Positions 9,610-17,633 of a stretch of 64,000 bases of DNA are shown here, one piece after another (position 1 is the first letter of the stretch; every line of letters begins with the position of its first letter). This DNA comes from Crystallibacter degradans (lineage in GTDB: Bacteria > Actinomycetota > Actinomycetes > Actinomycetales > Micrococcaceae), in the NCBI RefSeq assembly GCF_012952295.1, contig NZ_JABBCH010000016.1, positions 1 to 64,000 on the forward strand, in the 5' to 3' direction. A program made the position numbers and the translations under genes. The notes beneath the pieces are model-generated. The model did no database searches and was not told where the DNA came from. It saw only the letters and a program-made list of their open reading frames with translations.

Positions 9610-9738
9610 GAAATCTGTGTGCCGCCCGCCACGCCCGAGCTTTCGAAGCCCACGGTAAATCCGTAAACTCGGACATTCAGGCGGTTGACGCCGCCGCACG
9701 GCCATCTTCCACGTCATCACCAACCAGCAGGAGAACAC

Positions 9739-11115
9739 ATGACTCTTTATGCCGTCACGAACCCGGCCACCGGTGAAACCGTCAAGGAATACCCCACGGC
9801 CACCGACGTCGAAATCCAGACAGCCTTGGACCGCACGGACAGGGCCTTCCGGCAGTGGACCCGGAGTCCGCTGGGAGAGCGCGTGAAACTGCTCAACCGC
9901 GTCGCCGAACTCTATGAAGAGCGCCGCGACGAGCTGGCCGCCGTCATCACCCGTGAGATGGGCAAGCCCATCCGCCAGGCCGGCTTCGAGGTGGACATCG
10001 TCGCATCGATCTACCGCTACTACGCCGAGAACGGCCCCAAGTTCCTGGAAGACGAAGAGCTCGACGTCGCTGCCGGCGGCAAGGCTGTAGTCCGCAGGGA
10101 AGGCCTCGGCGTCATCCTGGGCATCATGCCCTGGAACTACCCGTACTACCAGGTGGCCCGCTTCGCCGCGCCGAACCTGATGAACGGCAACACCATCCTG
10201 CTCAAGCACGCACCGCAATGCCCGGAGTCTGCCCTGGCCATGGAACAGATCTTCAAGGATGCCGGCGCGCCCGAGGGTTCCTACGTCAATATCTTCGCCA
10301 CCAACGAGCAGGTCGCAGACATCATCGCCGACCCGCGTGTACAGGGTGTGTCCCTGACCGGTTCCGAACGCGCCGGCGCTGCCGTGGCCGAAATCGCCGG
10401 CCGCAATCTGAAGAAGGTCGTGCTCGAGCTCGGCGGCTCGGACCCGTTCCTGCTGCTGGACACCAAGGACCTGGACAAGTCGGTCAAGACCGCTGTCTTC
10501 GGCCGCATGACGAACGGCGGCCAGGCCTGCAACGCCTCCAAGCGCTTCGTAGTAATGGATGACATCTACGACGAATTCGTCGAAAAGTTCACCACCGCCC
10601 TGTCCGCCATCGCCCCCGGTGACCCGACCGATCCCAAGACCTACCTGGGCCCGCTGTCCTCGCAGGCCGCGGCTGACAACCTCGCCAAGCAGGTGGACTC
10701 CGCGGTCGCTGAAGGCGCCGTTGTCAGGACCGGCGGCGGCAAGGTCAGCGACGATTCTGCGTTTTTCCAGCCAACCGTGCTGACTGATGTCACCCCGGAC
10801 ATGGCAGCATTCCGTGAAGAACTCTTCGGTCCCGTCGCCATGGTCTTCAAGGCGTCCTCCGAGGACGAAGCCATCCGGCTCGCCAACGATACGCCGTTCG
10901 GTCTCGGCGCCTCGATCCACACCAACGACGGCGAGAAGGCCCAGCGCATCGCCGAGCAGATCGAGGCCGGCATGGTTTACATCAACGAGCCGGGCGGCAC
11001 CGCGGCTGAACTGCCGTTCGGTGGCGTCAAGCGTTCCGGCGTCGGCCGTGAACTGGGCAAGTACGGCATGGACGAGTTCGTCAACAAGAAGCTGGTCCGC
11101 ACCTCGGCCCGCTAG
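9739..11115 (+). CDS. NAD(P)-dependent succinate-semialdehyde dehydrogenase family protein
   Basis: A 458-residue aldehyde dehydrogenase. The Rossmann and active-site landmarks are [16 protein letters not shown], the glutamate motif [16 protein letters not shown] and the cysteine motif [12 protein letters not shown]. Overall it resembles the GabD/SSADH branch (about 455 residues) found in actinobacteria. It would oxidise a small semialdehyde to the acid with NAD(P)+. ATG 9739 has CAGGAG 6-7 nt upstream. It may share a transcript with the amidohydrolase gene, and a strong hairpin follows it. Confidence 0.88.
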   Translation: MTLYAVTNPATGETVKEYPTATDVEIQTALDRTDRAFRQWTRSPLGERVKLLNRVAELYEERRDELAAVITREMGKPIRQAGFEVDIVASIYRYYAENGPKFLEDEELDVAAGGKAVVRREGLGVILGIMPWNYPYYQVARFAAPNLMNGNTILLKHAPQCPESALAMEQIFKDAGAPEGSYVNIFATNEQVADIIADPRVQGVSLTGSERAGAAVAEIAGRNLKKVVLELGGSDPFLLLDTKDLDKSVKTAVFGRMTNGGQACNASKRFVVMDDIYDEFVEKFTTALSAIAPGDPTDPKTYLGPLSSQAAADNLAKQVDSAVAEGAVVRTGGGKVSDDSAFFQPTVLTDVTPDMAAFREELFGPVAMVFKASSEDEAIRLANDTPFGLGASIHTNDGEKAQRIAEQIEAGMVYINEPGGTAAELPFGGVKRSGVGRELGKYGMDEFVNKKLVRTSAR

Positions 11116-11146
11116 GACCCTCCTGCGGCTCAGGCTGCACAACGGC

Positions 11147-11183
11147 GAAGTGGCGGGAACCTGCGTGGGGTTCCCGCCACTTC
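11147..11183 (+). terminator. Strong hairpin terminator after the aldehyde dehydrogenase gene
   Basis: Two perfect 15-nt arms, GAAGTGGCGGGAACC (11147-11161) and its complement (11169-11183), flank a 7-nt loop, 31 nt after the stop. There is no clear T-run, as is common in actinobacteria. Confidence 0.75.
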
Positions 11184-11273
11184 ACTGCTTGCCCGAGGGC
11201 TGCGGCCGGTCTGAGTATCCGAACTTTGAGTTGCCAACGGTTGGCGGTCCCGTAGACGTGCTTTCCTTAATGC

Positions 11274-11462
11274 ATGGCTACCACGCCCGGTGATCACCGC
11301 CCGCTTGTACTCGTACATATGGCCGTTTCGCTCGATGGCTCCCTTTCCGGGGTGAAGAAGACGATCGCTGCTTCTAGGTCGCGAACTGCGGTACCGACGT
11401 TTTCGAGTTTGATGGGCATGCGTCACACGTTGCCAAGTCGCGGCGACCTGTTCAGGGCGTGA
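11274..11462 (+). pseudogene. Possible remnant of a RibD/dihydrofolate-reductase-like gene N-terminus
   Basis: The first ~30 codons include LVLVHMAVSLDGSLSG, which resembles the first beta strand of RibD C-terminal/dihydrofolate-reductase-like proteins (commonly VxxxMxVSLDG). After residue ~27 the reading becomes unrelated and stops at codon 63, while the opposite strand reads as the start of a VOC-family gene. This fits a recombination scar. No ribosome-binding site is evident. Confidence is low because the match is only about 12 residues. Confidence 0.3.
11294..11419 (-). pseudogene. Truncated VOC/glyoxalase-family gene (N-terminal fragment)
   Basis: From ATG 11419 the minus strand reads MPIKLENVGTAVRDLEAAIV then FF, which closely matches the first beta-alpha unit of vicinal-oxygen-chelate (glyoxalase/bleomycin-resistance) proteins. 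After about 23 codons the reading loses similarity and stops at codon 42. Such proteins are normally 120-150 residues, so this is a broken copy whose 3' part is missing. It abuts the RibD-like fragment on the other strand. Confidence 0.5.
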
Positions 11463-11681
11463 GCTGCCGGTTCGGCGCAGTTGAGATGCGCTGATTGTGG
11501 CAAACACCCCCGGGGATTCGCTTGCTTCGAGGTCCGTCCGCACTGTCTCCCTATGAATTCGTCGTCACGAGGATGAACCATGTGTCATTCCTGAAAAGTT
11601 CATGCGCCCATTCGCCGCATTCGTTATGTGCCCGGTCAATCGCACCGTGGATCGTTCCTGAGCGCTGACTGCAGTTTGAGC
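11420..11681. other. Gene-free stretch before the yidC unit
   Basis: About 260 bases with no convincing reading frame on either strand. It separates the broken VOC fragment from the small ORF ahead of yidC and has visibly lower G+C than the flanking housekeeping genes. Confidence 0.5.
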
Positions 11682-11693
11682 TAGGCTCCCGGT

Positions 11694-11792
11694 ATGAAAC
11701 CTTCTGTCGGTCATCGCGGACACCTGGAAAACCAGATCCGCAACTGGCTGCCTGGTCGAATGAAGAAGGCCGCGCTGCGGCCCGACGAGTAG
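11694..11792 (+). CDS. Small ORF (32 residues) immediately upstream of yidC
   Basis: A 32-codon frame starting MKPSVGHRGHLENQIRNWLP and ending ALRPDE. It is basic, has no membrane segment and is not recognised. TAGGCT at 11682-11687 lies 6 nt before the ATG, the spacing of a leaderless actinobacterial transcript, which favours real translation. Its stop is 9 nt from the yidC start, so it would be the first cistron of that unit. It could be a leader peptide or a small partner of the insertase. It lacks a hydrophobic stretch, so a MifM-like self-insertion sensor is not supported. Confidence 0.45.
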   Translation: MKPSVGHRGHLENQIRNWLPGRMKKAALRPDE

Positions 11793-11801
11793 GGATACTG
11801 C

Positions 11802-12773
11802 ATGGAATTCCTCGAAACAATCCTGTTTCCCTTCAAGTGGTTTGTATCGATCATCCTGGTGGGCTTCCATGAAGGGCTAAGCTTCATCGGCCTCCCTGCG
11901 GCTTCGGGCTGGACCTGGGCTCTGTCCATCATCGGCCTCGTGCTAGTGATCAGAGCGGCGCTCATTCCCATCTTCGTGAAACAAATTAAAGCGCAGCGCA
12001 GCATGCAACTGTTGCAACCTGACCTGAAGAAGCTGCAGGACAAGTACAAGGGCAAGACCGACCAACTGTCCCGCCAGGCCAGGGCACAGGAACAAATGGC
12101 CATGTACAAGAAGCACGGCACTAACCCATTCTCGGCGTGCTTGCCGATGCTGATTCAAATGCCGTTCTTCTTCGCCCTCTTTACTATGCTCGCCGGTGTC
12201 GCTAGCGCTTCCCAAGAGGGCAAGCGCATCGGGGCGATGAGCCACGAACAAGTCCAGCAGTTCGAAGAGTCTACAATTTTCGGCGCTCCACTATCGGCGA
12301 CGCTGCTGCACGGCGGCTTTGAGCACGTTGCGGTCACGGTCCTGACCATCGTAATGATCCTGGCGATGACGGGCTCGCAATTCATCACGCAGAAACAGAT
12401 CATGGCAAGAAACATGTCGGAAGAAGCCATGGCCAGCCCATTTATGCGCCAGCAAAAGATGATGCTTTACACCCTGCCCTTCGTCTTCGGCATCGGTGGC
12501 ATCAACTTCCCCATTGGCGTGCTCATCTACTGGACCACCACCAATCTCTGGACCATGGCGCAGCAGTTCTTCGTAATCCGTCGCATGCCGGCGCCTGGAT
12601 CCCCCGCAGCCAAGGCGCTCGAAGCACGCCGTGCTGCCAAAGGACTCCCGGCCCTTCCTAACCCGGGGAACAAAACGAGCGAAAGTAAGGCGGAGACGGC
12701 CGCTTCGACTGAAGATGCGCCAGCGAGGCTACAGCGCATCCAGCCCCAACGTAAGAAAAGGAAGAAGAAGTAA
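11802..12773 (+). CDS. yidC: YidC/Oxa1-family membrane protein insertase (accessory-type copy)
   Basis: A 323-residue YidC-type insertase. It has an N-terminal membrane segment, the conserved alpha-hairpin loop (QRSMQLLQPDLKKLQDKYKG, then MAMYKKHGTNPFSACLPMLIQMPFFFALF), and later IMARNMSEEAMASPFM and LPFVFGIGGINFPIGVLIYW. The hydrophilic-groove arginine lies in VLVIRAALIP. The tail is strongly basic (RKKRKKK), as in many Gram-positive homologues. It inserts membrane proteins with or without Sec. The main chromosomal yidC is normally next to rpmH/rnpA/jag; none of those are here, so this is probably a second copy. Codon use is less G+C-biased than in neighbouring operons. Confidence 0.88.
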   Translation: MEFLETILFPFKWFVSIILVGFHEGLSFIGLPAASGWTWALSIIGLVLVIRAALIPIFVKQIKAQRSMQLLQPDLKKLQDKYKGKTDQLSRQARAQEQMAMYKKHGTNPFSACLPMLIQMPFFFALFTMLAGVASASQEGKRIGAMSHEQVQQFEESTIFGAPLSATLLHGGFEHVAVTVLTIVMILAMTGSQFITQKQIMARNMSEEAMASPFMRQQKMMLYTLPFVFGIGGINFPIGVLIYWTTTNLWTMAQQFFVIRRMPAPGSPAAKALEARRAAKGLPALPNPGNKTSESKAETAASTEDAPARLQRIQPQRKKRKKK

Positions 12774-12874
12774 TCAGCCCGCCTGTGAAGTGTCGAGGTT
12801 GGAGGGTTTGCCACTTGCCAGAACACCCAAACCCAGTTCAAGCAGAGTCTTCGTACTTGATGGTGCGCCTACTT

Positions 12875-13261
12875 CTAGAGCGCTTCCTCCACGGGCACAT
12901 TAGCCTGATATTCTCGCCCTTCGGCCTCGCTAAACGCTGTCATTAGGTGCCCTTTTTCCAGTCCCAGTACCGTGCTTAAGGGGAAGTAGCCGGTAATAGT
13001 ATTCCCTGAATGCTCCACACCGCTGAGGTCAAAGTTCTCCTCGGTGCCGTCATGGCTGAAGCAGTAGAACGAGACAGCTTCGCCGTTAATAAACTCGATT
13101 CCCATTCTGCGCTGGTGGGAATGATCCGGGGTGGCAGCCACGAGGCCGACCACATAGGGCCCGGAGCCGGGAATGTTGCCGTCTATATCGAATTTCGCTA
13201 CCAACGTGGATTCCTTGGCTGCGATGGATACGTGCTTAAGAAGTGCGTTGTGGGAGCTCAT
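12875..13261 (-). CDS. Hypothetical protein, 128 residues
   Basis: Not recognised. A soluble, mildly acidic protein beginning MSSHNALLKHVSIAAKES, with LVAKFDIDGNIPGSGPYVVG and a C-terminal FPLSTVLGLEKGHLMTAFSE. There is no signal peptide or membrane segment. ATG 13261 is preferred over a GTG at 13297 because AGGA lies 8 nt before it. It is on the minus strand, convergent with yidC, in a segment with atypical composition. Confidence 0.6.
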   Translation of the reverse strand: MSSHNALLKHVSIAAKESTLVAKFDIDGNIPGSGPYVVGLVAATPDHSHQRRMGIEFINGEAVSFYCFSHDGTEENFDLSGVEHSGNTITGYFPLSTVLGLEKGHLMTAFSEAEGREYQANVPVEEAL

Positions 13262-13444
13262 GGCTCCATCCTGCTTTCTGCACTCTCTTTCGTCCACCCT
13301 TGAAAGAAGACCAACGTCCCCAGCAGCGCAACATCAGCCGTAGATGGAGGTTGAGCAACGGCGGGCAGGGCGGAAGGTGTCCGTTCAGATCGAGAAACAA
13401 CCCCGACAATTCATTAATCCGACGAGCCCTCGCGGTCAGCTGGA

Positions 13445-13894
13445 CTATTGGCCGATGACTGCGTTCTGTTTGGCGGCACGGCATAACTGCTCTTCGCGCT
13501 CTTCCGGCGAAAGTTCGTTCCACCTTGCTGCCTGTGCCTGTATTTCAGCATCGGGGCGCCCCATGGCCTTCATCACCTCAGGGGAAACAATCACGCTGTT
13601 CTCCGGGCCGATCATGTTCTGCCTGTCGAGATTAGAGCCTGGTCCATCGGCATAGTCCGTGGAGCATTCAATGAATGGCTCATAAACTCTCGCCTCGGGA
13701 TCATGCTGAACGTCTCGGGACTCAGATTCGAACGCGGAAGCAGAGGGCGTTCCGAGCGCAGCTGGCGAAGGAGACGAGGGCTCGATTACGGAAGCGGGGA
13801 GGCCGTACTCGCCGGAGAGTGTACTGATACCAAGAACCACGCCGGCTGCCAGCAATAAGACAGCAGTCATTCTTACGGACGGTTTCCTAGGCAA
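13445..13894 (-). CDS. Hypothetical secreted or membrane-anchored protein, 149 residues
   Basis: Not recognised. The N-terminus MPRKPSVRMTAVLLLAAGVV is a basic n-region and hydrophobic core, so it is probably exported or anchored. A Ser/Pro/Ala-rich linker follows (EPSSPSPAALGTPSASAF), then a soluble C-terminal part with NELSPEEREEQLCRAAKQ. Two cysteines (in FIECSTD and EEQLCRA) could form a disulfide outside the cell. The start is TTG 13894 with GGGGAAG a few bases upstream; an ATG at 13870 would remove the basic residues of the signal. Confidence 0.6.
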   Translation of the reverse strand: MPRKPSVRMTAVLLLAAGVVLGISTLSGEYGLPASVIEPSSPSPAALGTPSASAFESESRDVQHDPEARVYEPFIECSTDYADGPGSNLDRQNMIGPENSVIVSPEVMKAMGRPDAEIQAQAARWNELSPEEREEQLCRAAKQNAVIGQ

Positions 13895-14049
13895 TTACTT
13901 CCCCCATACTTCGTCTTCGCACCATAACCGGAGCGAATGGAACGCCCACCTCCACACACTATCGGCAGGCACGACGAAGCTTCGTACTGCTACTCCCGCC
14001 CATGGTTTCGAAGGCGGAGGGCCGAGCCTCACGTCGAGCCCGTCCCTGG

Positions 14050-14343
14050 TCAGTCGCCGTCGGCGTCTGCACTCCCGAACGCGTCGAGGCATGGACTTGG
14101 CCCGGACACTGCGATGCATGTCTGCCCGGAGTCCCCGCCCCGCATTGAGGCGAAGATCTTGTCGAGGTCGCGAGGGTCGGTCTCATCAGCGGCGTAGGCA
14201 CTGTCGTCGATGCCCGCCCCATCCGGCGCGTACGTGCAGAGCATGTCCGGCGGAATCCGTGCCGCTGAGTCAGCGTCAGCCTGATTCACAGCAACCACAC
14301 GGACGGGCATTGCCGCGCCGGTCCCATCTTCGCTGGCGTCCAC
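14050..14343 (-). CDS. Hypothetical protein, 97 residues
   Basis: Not recognised. The GTG at 14343 has a perfect GGAGG five bases upstream. The product is acidic, includes RIPPDMLCTYAPDGAGIDDS and DPRDLDKIFASMRGGDSG and has two cysteines, with no clear membrane segment. The ribosome-binding region lies inside a 33-bp tandem duplication, so a second GGAGG sits 33 nt further upstream. It precedes the 149-residue gene on the same strand by 155 nt. Existence is moderately supported; function is unknown. Confidence 0.42.
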   Translation of the reverse strand: MDASEDGTGAAMPVRVVAVNQADADSAARIPPDMLCTYAPDGAGIDDSAYAADETDPRDLDKIFASMRGGDSGQTCIAVSGPSPCLDAFGSADADGD

Positions 14344-14409
14344 GTCGACCTCCGGATGAAGTAGTTGCACAAGTATGTCGACCTCCGGATGAAGTAGTTG
14401 CACAAGTAT
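14344..14409. repeat. Perfect 33-bp tandem duplication
   Basis: Two identical 33-nt units, 14344-14376 and 14377-14409, each beginning GTCGACCTCCGGATGAAG. On the minus strand each unit carries GGAGG, so the leader of the 97-residue gene has two candidate ribosome sites. TATACT at the upstream end of the array (minus strand, 14405-14410) could be a -10 element. Confidence 0.9.
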
Positions 14410-14629
14410 AAGGGGAGGCTAAGCCGGTTCCATCGAATCCGACGGTTTGCCCCGCTGCAAGGAACCGATATCTCTGTCTGCTGTCCCGATCCCTCCAGGA
14501 CCTGGCAGATCAGGCACGAGCACTCCGACCGCGACAGTCGGCGGGGAATACCCAGCGGAAGGACCACGAGGCGCAACCTCGGCAAAGGAGCTTCTGGCGC
14601 CGGACGGGAGCGAGCCGGAGCCATTCCCA
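14410..14629. other. Gene-free stretch between divergent units
   Basis: About 220 bases with no supported gene between the tandem duplication and the promoter of the HicB-like gene. The plus-strand frame that runs through it has Pro/Ser-rich, non-homologous character and is not taken as coding. Confidence 0.4.
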
Positions 14630-14659
14630 TTGCAGATGACACCATCATGGCGTCATACT
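14630..14659 (+). promoter_or_regulatory. Promoter of a leaderless transcript for the HicB-like gene
   Basis: TTGCAG (14630-14635), an 18-nt spacer and CATACT (14654-14659). The GTG start of the next gene follows 6 nt later, so transcription would begin at or next to the start codon. Confidence 0.6.
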
Positions 14660-14665
14660 GATGCT

Positions 14666-15169
14666 GTGGATATTTCGCGACATGTACAAGACCTTCAGGA
14701 CCAGCTGGTGGAGACGACCGAACTTGCTGGCGAACAGGCGAGTGAAATCGCCAGTCAGTTGATCCGTTCGCTCGATGCATCGCTACGTCTGGTCATTCTC
14801 GAGGTCTTGTCTGAGGCAGCCAGTGACATCACGTCCGAGCTCGCGCCCGGCTCCGTTGATGTGCGGTTGCGTGGGCGGGATCCGGAATTCGTGGTGACAC
14901 CACCGATGTCACCTGACACCACGGAGACCGCGGTGGCTCAGGAGCCAGCGTCAGCCACCGACTACACCGTGGACGGGCGGACTACCCGTACCACGCTGCG
15001 CCTGCCGGAGAACCTCAAAACCAAAGCCGAGGCTGCCGCCGCTCGCGAAGGTCTCTCGGTCAACACCTGGCTGGTCAGAGCGGTCGCAACCGCTCTCACC
15101 GACCAGACCACTACCGCTCCGATGCCGCCCACCAACAGCGGCACCCGATTCACCGGCTGGGTCCGGTAA
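14666..15169 (+). CDS. HicB-antitoxin-like / ribbon-helix-helix protein, first gene of a DUF4097 operon
   Basis: A 167-residue protein starting (GTG) DISRHVQDLQDQLVETTEL. It has a helical N-terminal region with LDASLRLVILEVLSEAASD, then SVDVRLRGRDPEFVV. The C-terminus RTTLRLPENLKTKAEAAAA plus REGLSVNTWLVRAV is an RHH/HicB-type DNA-binding motif. Actinobacterial homologues are annotated as HicB-family antitoxins and precede a DUF4097 gene and often ABC transporter genes. GTG 14666 is chosen because homologues begin with the DISR motif and a promoter places the transcript start there. It is probably the operon's regulator; a toxin partner is not evident. Confidence 0.75.
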   Translation: MDISRHVQDLQDQLVETTELAGEQASEIASQLIRSLDASLRLVILEVLSEAASDITSELAPGSVDVRLRGRDPEFVVTPPMSPDTTETAVAQEPASATDYTVDGRTTRTTLRLPENLKTKAEAAAAREGLSVNTWLVRAVATALTDQTTTAPMPPTNSGTRFTGWVR

Positions 15170-15178
15170 GGAGTTTTC

Positions 15179-16045
15179 ATGCAGTACACCTACGCCGCCT
15201 CAAGCATTATCGAAGCCACAATCAACCTCGTGATGGGCGAGTTGATGGTCACCGCCGACGATGTCGACGAGATCACGGTCGACATCACGCCCACCCACGC
15301 GGATCGACCTGCCGACGTTCGCGCGGTGGAGAACACCGCCGTCGACTTCGCCGATGGCCGGCTGATGATCACGCAGAAGCGCGAGAACGTGCTGAGGACG
15401 TGGGTCAACAAGGGCTGGTCAATCGATGTGCATGTCCTCGTTCCCAAGCGATCCCGCTTCAAAGTGAAGTCGTCCTACGGCAATATCCGCGTCCGCGGGC
15501 CTATTGGGCCGTCTTCGCTCACCACCGCCTACGGCGACATCACAGCCGGTGATTGTGCCGAGCTGACCGCCAAGACCGCTCACGGTGAGGTCAGCCTTGA
15601 GCGGGTCAGCGGCACCACCGAGCTCACCGGGTCCAGCGTGCTCGTGGGCGAGGTGTATGGCAACACGACGGTGAAATCCTCGCATGGAAACGTCTCCGTT
15701 GGGCTCGTCATGGGACGGCTCGTAGCGATCAGTGGGTACGGGAACATCGACGTCCGCACCGTCATGGAAAATGTCGAAGCCCGCGCTGCGCACGGCAAAA
15801 TCCGGATCAGCGACGCGGTCAGCGGTACCGCCCGGCTCGTCGCGAGCTACGGCGACGTCGAGGTCGGTATCCGCCATGGCACTCTCACCTGGCTCGACTT
15901 GAACGCCAAGGGCGGCGCCGTCCGCAACGAACTTGACGTGGCCGAGCCCGAAATCCAGAACGACGACGGCACTGCCGATCGTCTCAAGGTCACTGCCCGC
16001 ACCAACTATGGCAGCGTTCGCGCGTTCCGCGCGGTGGTGCTCTAA
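15179..16045 (+). CDS. DUF4097 family beta-strand repeat protein
   Basis: A 288-residue protein made of short repeated beta units of the pattern SYGNIRV / AYGDITAG / AHGEVSLERV / VYGNTTVKSSHGNVSVG / GYGNIDVRT / AHGKIRISD / SYGDVEVG, about 20 residues each. This is the hallmark of DUF4097/adhesin-like beta-solenoids. There is no signal peptide, so it is probably cytoplasmic or membrane-peripheral. AAGGAG lies 5 nt before ATG 15179 and the gene begins 9 nt after the HicB-like gene. In related genomes an ABC transporter follows; here only a 13-codon stub remains. Confidence 0.85.
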   Translation: MQYTYAASSIIEATINLVMGELMVTADDVDEITVDITPTHADRPADVRAVENTAVDFADGRLMITQKRENVLRTWVNKGWSIDVHVLVPKRSRFKVKSSYGNIRVRGPIGPSSLTTAYGDITAGDCAELTAKTAHGEVSLERVSGTTELTGSSVLVGEVYGNTTVKSSHGNVSVGLVMGRLVAISGYGNIDVRTVMENVEARAAHGKIRISDAVSGTARLVASYGDVEVGIRHGTLTWLDLNAKGGAVRNELDVAEPEIQNDDGTADRLKVTARTNYGSVRAFRAVVL

Positions 16046-16056
16046 AGGGAACCAGC

Positions 16057-16098
16057 ATGAATGCCACCGCGTCTGGAGCCGGTGCTATGCCTCGGTAG
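16057..16098 (+). pseudogene. 13-codon stub where an ABC transporter ATPase gene is expected
   Basis: AAGGGA followed by ATG 16057 reads MNATASGAGAMPR and stops. The ribosome-binding site, spacing and MNATA start look like the beginning of a downstream cistron. In related operons the gene after DUF4097 is a DrrA-like ABC ATPase whose first residues are similar in style. The stub runs into the 3' end of the convergent monooxygenase gene, so the remainder was probably lost by deletion. The assignment to an ABC ATPase is inference from operon convention. Confidence 0.4.
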
Positions 16099-17590
16099 GC
16101 GCACCGAACCAGATGGTGAGCGCGTCGGGGAGCCCTGGGTCAGCCAGCTCTCCCACCCAAGCTACGTATCCATCGGGCCGGATCAATACGGCGGTGGGCG
16201 CAGTAACCGCCCCGATTGCAGGAAGATCCCATGCACCGATATGTTCCGCGTCGACCAACTGCACCCGATCTGCCCATGGCGTGATGTCGAAGCGGCCGGG
16301 TTCGCCGAGGTTGAGGAGCACGGGCTTGGCACTATGCAGCAAAGTGAACACACGTAGCGGACCATCGGCGGTGGCCAGGTCGAGATCGGGCATTCGGCGT
16401 CCGATGACCGGATGCCCATCGCCAAAGTCGTAGTGGACATCCAGGCCCGACATCATGGCTCCGAATTGCCTACGCGGCCCGTCCATGCTCAACAGCTCGG
16501 AGACGGTGTCGCGCAAGGCCGTGGTCCGGTCGTCGGGTCGGCGAAGCGCGACTTGCGCCATCGCGTTGCGTAGCACGCGGGCAGCAACCGGATGCCGCTC
16601 GGCGTGATAGGTGTCCAAGAGGCTTTCTGGGGATGTTCCCTTGATGACCTGGGCCAGCTTCCAGCCCAGATTCACCGCGTCCTGCACACCGATGTTGAGG
16701 CCTTGTCCGCCGTCCGGCGGGTGCACGTGTGCGGCGTCCCCGGCCAGCAGGACCCGCCTGTCCCGGTAAGCGGCGGCCTGCCGTGCCATGTCCGTAAACC
16801 GGGAAATCCAGGTTGGATTGTGGATTCCATAGTCCGTCCCGTAGACGGCGATGAGCGCTTCGCTGAGATCACGCAAAGTGGGTTCGTCCGTTCGATGGAG
16901 GTGCCCTTCGGTCACCATGACCCTTATAGGCCCGCCATCCAGGTAGACCACTTCGCCGTCGTGAATCTCGTACTCCAACTTTCCTAAGCCATGGAGACCG
17001 AGGGCATCGCGGCGGACGCCCAGTTCGGGCTCCTCAGCCATCTCGACCTCCGCGATCAGATTGCTGGTCGTCGGATCCCACCCGGGGAAGTCGATGCCGG
17101 CCACCTTACGGACCATGCTGCGCCCGCCGTCGCAGCCGACGAGATAATCCGCCCGCAGCTGCCGGCCATCGTCCAACTCGACGTCGACGCCGGTGCCGTC
17201 CTGGGCGAAACCTGTCACTTCGCGTCCACGATAGATCTTCACGTCCAGCTCGTTGACCCAGCCGGCCAGGATGCGCTCGATGTGGTTCTGCCACAACCCG
17301 AGCCCATAGTTGTGCCGGGTGGGGAAGTCGCTGATGTCCAAACTGCTGCCGCCGAACGCGGCGACCTGCGCCACCTGCCCCTCCGAGAGGAACCGGTCGG
17401 CGATCCCGCGCTGGTCCAAGACTTCGATGGTGCGCGCGTGCAAGCCACCTGCGCGGGCGCCGACGAGGTCTTGGCTGGGACGCCGCTCGACGATGGCGAC
17501 GTCGACCCTCGCCAACGCCAACTCGCCCGCCAGCATCAGCCCCGTGGGACCTCCTCCGACGATCACCACTGCATGCTCGGTCATCGACAT
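16085..17590 (-). CDS. FAD-dependent aromatic monooxygenase (PheA/TetX/Rox class A flavin hydroxylase)
   Basis: A 501-residue class A flavoprotein hydroxylase. It has the FAD-binding GGGPTGLMLAGELALARVDV, the DG motif LVGCDGGRSMVRKVAG and the GD motif VLLAGDAAHVHPPDGGQGLN, with a thioredoxin-like C-terminal domain expected in this size class. It would use NAD(P)H and O2 to hydroxylate an aromatic or polyketide-like substrate. The nearest described relatives by layout are Rox/RdmE-type enzymes that can inactivate drugs such as rifamycin, but the substrate is not readable. GGGAGT lies upstream of ATG 17590. Its 3' end overlaps the stub of the operon on the other strand. Confidence 0.85.
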   Translation of the reverse strand: MSMTEHAVVIVGGGPTGLMLAGELALARVDVAIVERRPSQDLVGARAGGLHARTIEVLDQRGIADRFLSEGQVAQVAAFGGSSLDISDFPTRHNYGLGLWQNHIERILAGWVNELDVKIYRGREVTGFAQDGTGVDVELDDGRQLRADYLVGCDGGRSMVRKVAGIDFPGWDPTTSNLIAEVEMAEEPELGVRRDALGLHGLGKLEYEIHDGEVVYLDGGPIRVMVTEGHLHRTDEPTLRDLSEALIAVYGTDYGIHNPTWISRFTDMARQAAAYRDRRVLLAGDAAHVHPPDGGQGLNIGVQDAVNLGWKLAQVIKGTSPESLLDTYHAERHPVAARVLRNAMAQVALRRPDDRTTALRDTVSELLSMDGPRRQFGAMMSGLDVHYDFGDGHPVIGRRMPDLDLATADGPLRVFTLLHSAKPVLLNLGEPGRFDITPWADRVQLVDAEHIGAWDLPAIGAVTAPTAVLIRPDGYVAWVGELADPGLPDALTIWFGAPTEA

Positions 17591-17633
17591 TTTGCCACTC
17601 CCATTCCCTGAGTTCCAGCATGCCGATTATGCG

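Noticed and set aside
9121-11142. 673-codon minus-strand frame opposite the amidohydrolase and aldehyde dehydrogenase
   Set aside because: It spans two genes and their intergenic gap with no recognisable domain, so it is a shadow.
14666-15169. A complete toxin-antitoxin module at the HicB-like gene
   Set aside because: No HicA-like small toxin is adjacent; the partner is a DUF4097 beta-solenoid protein, so a TA system is not supported.
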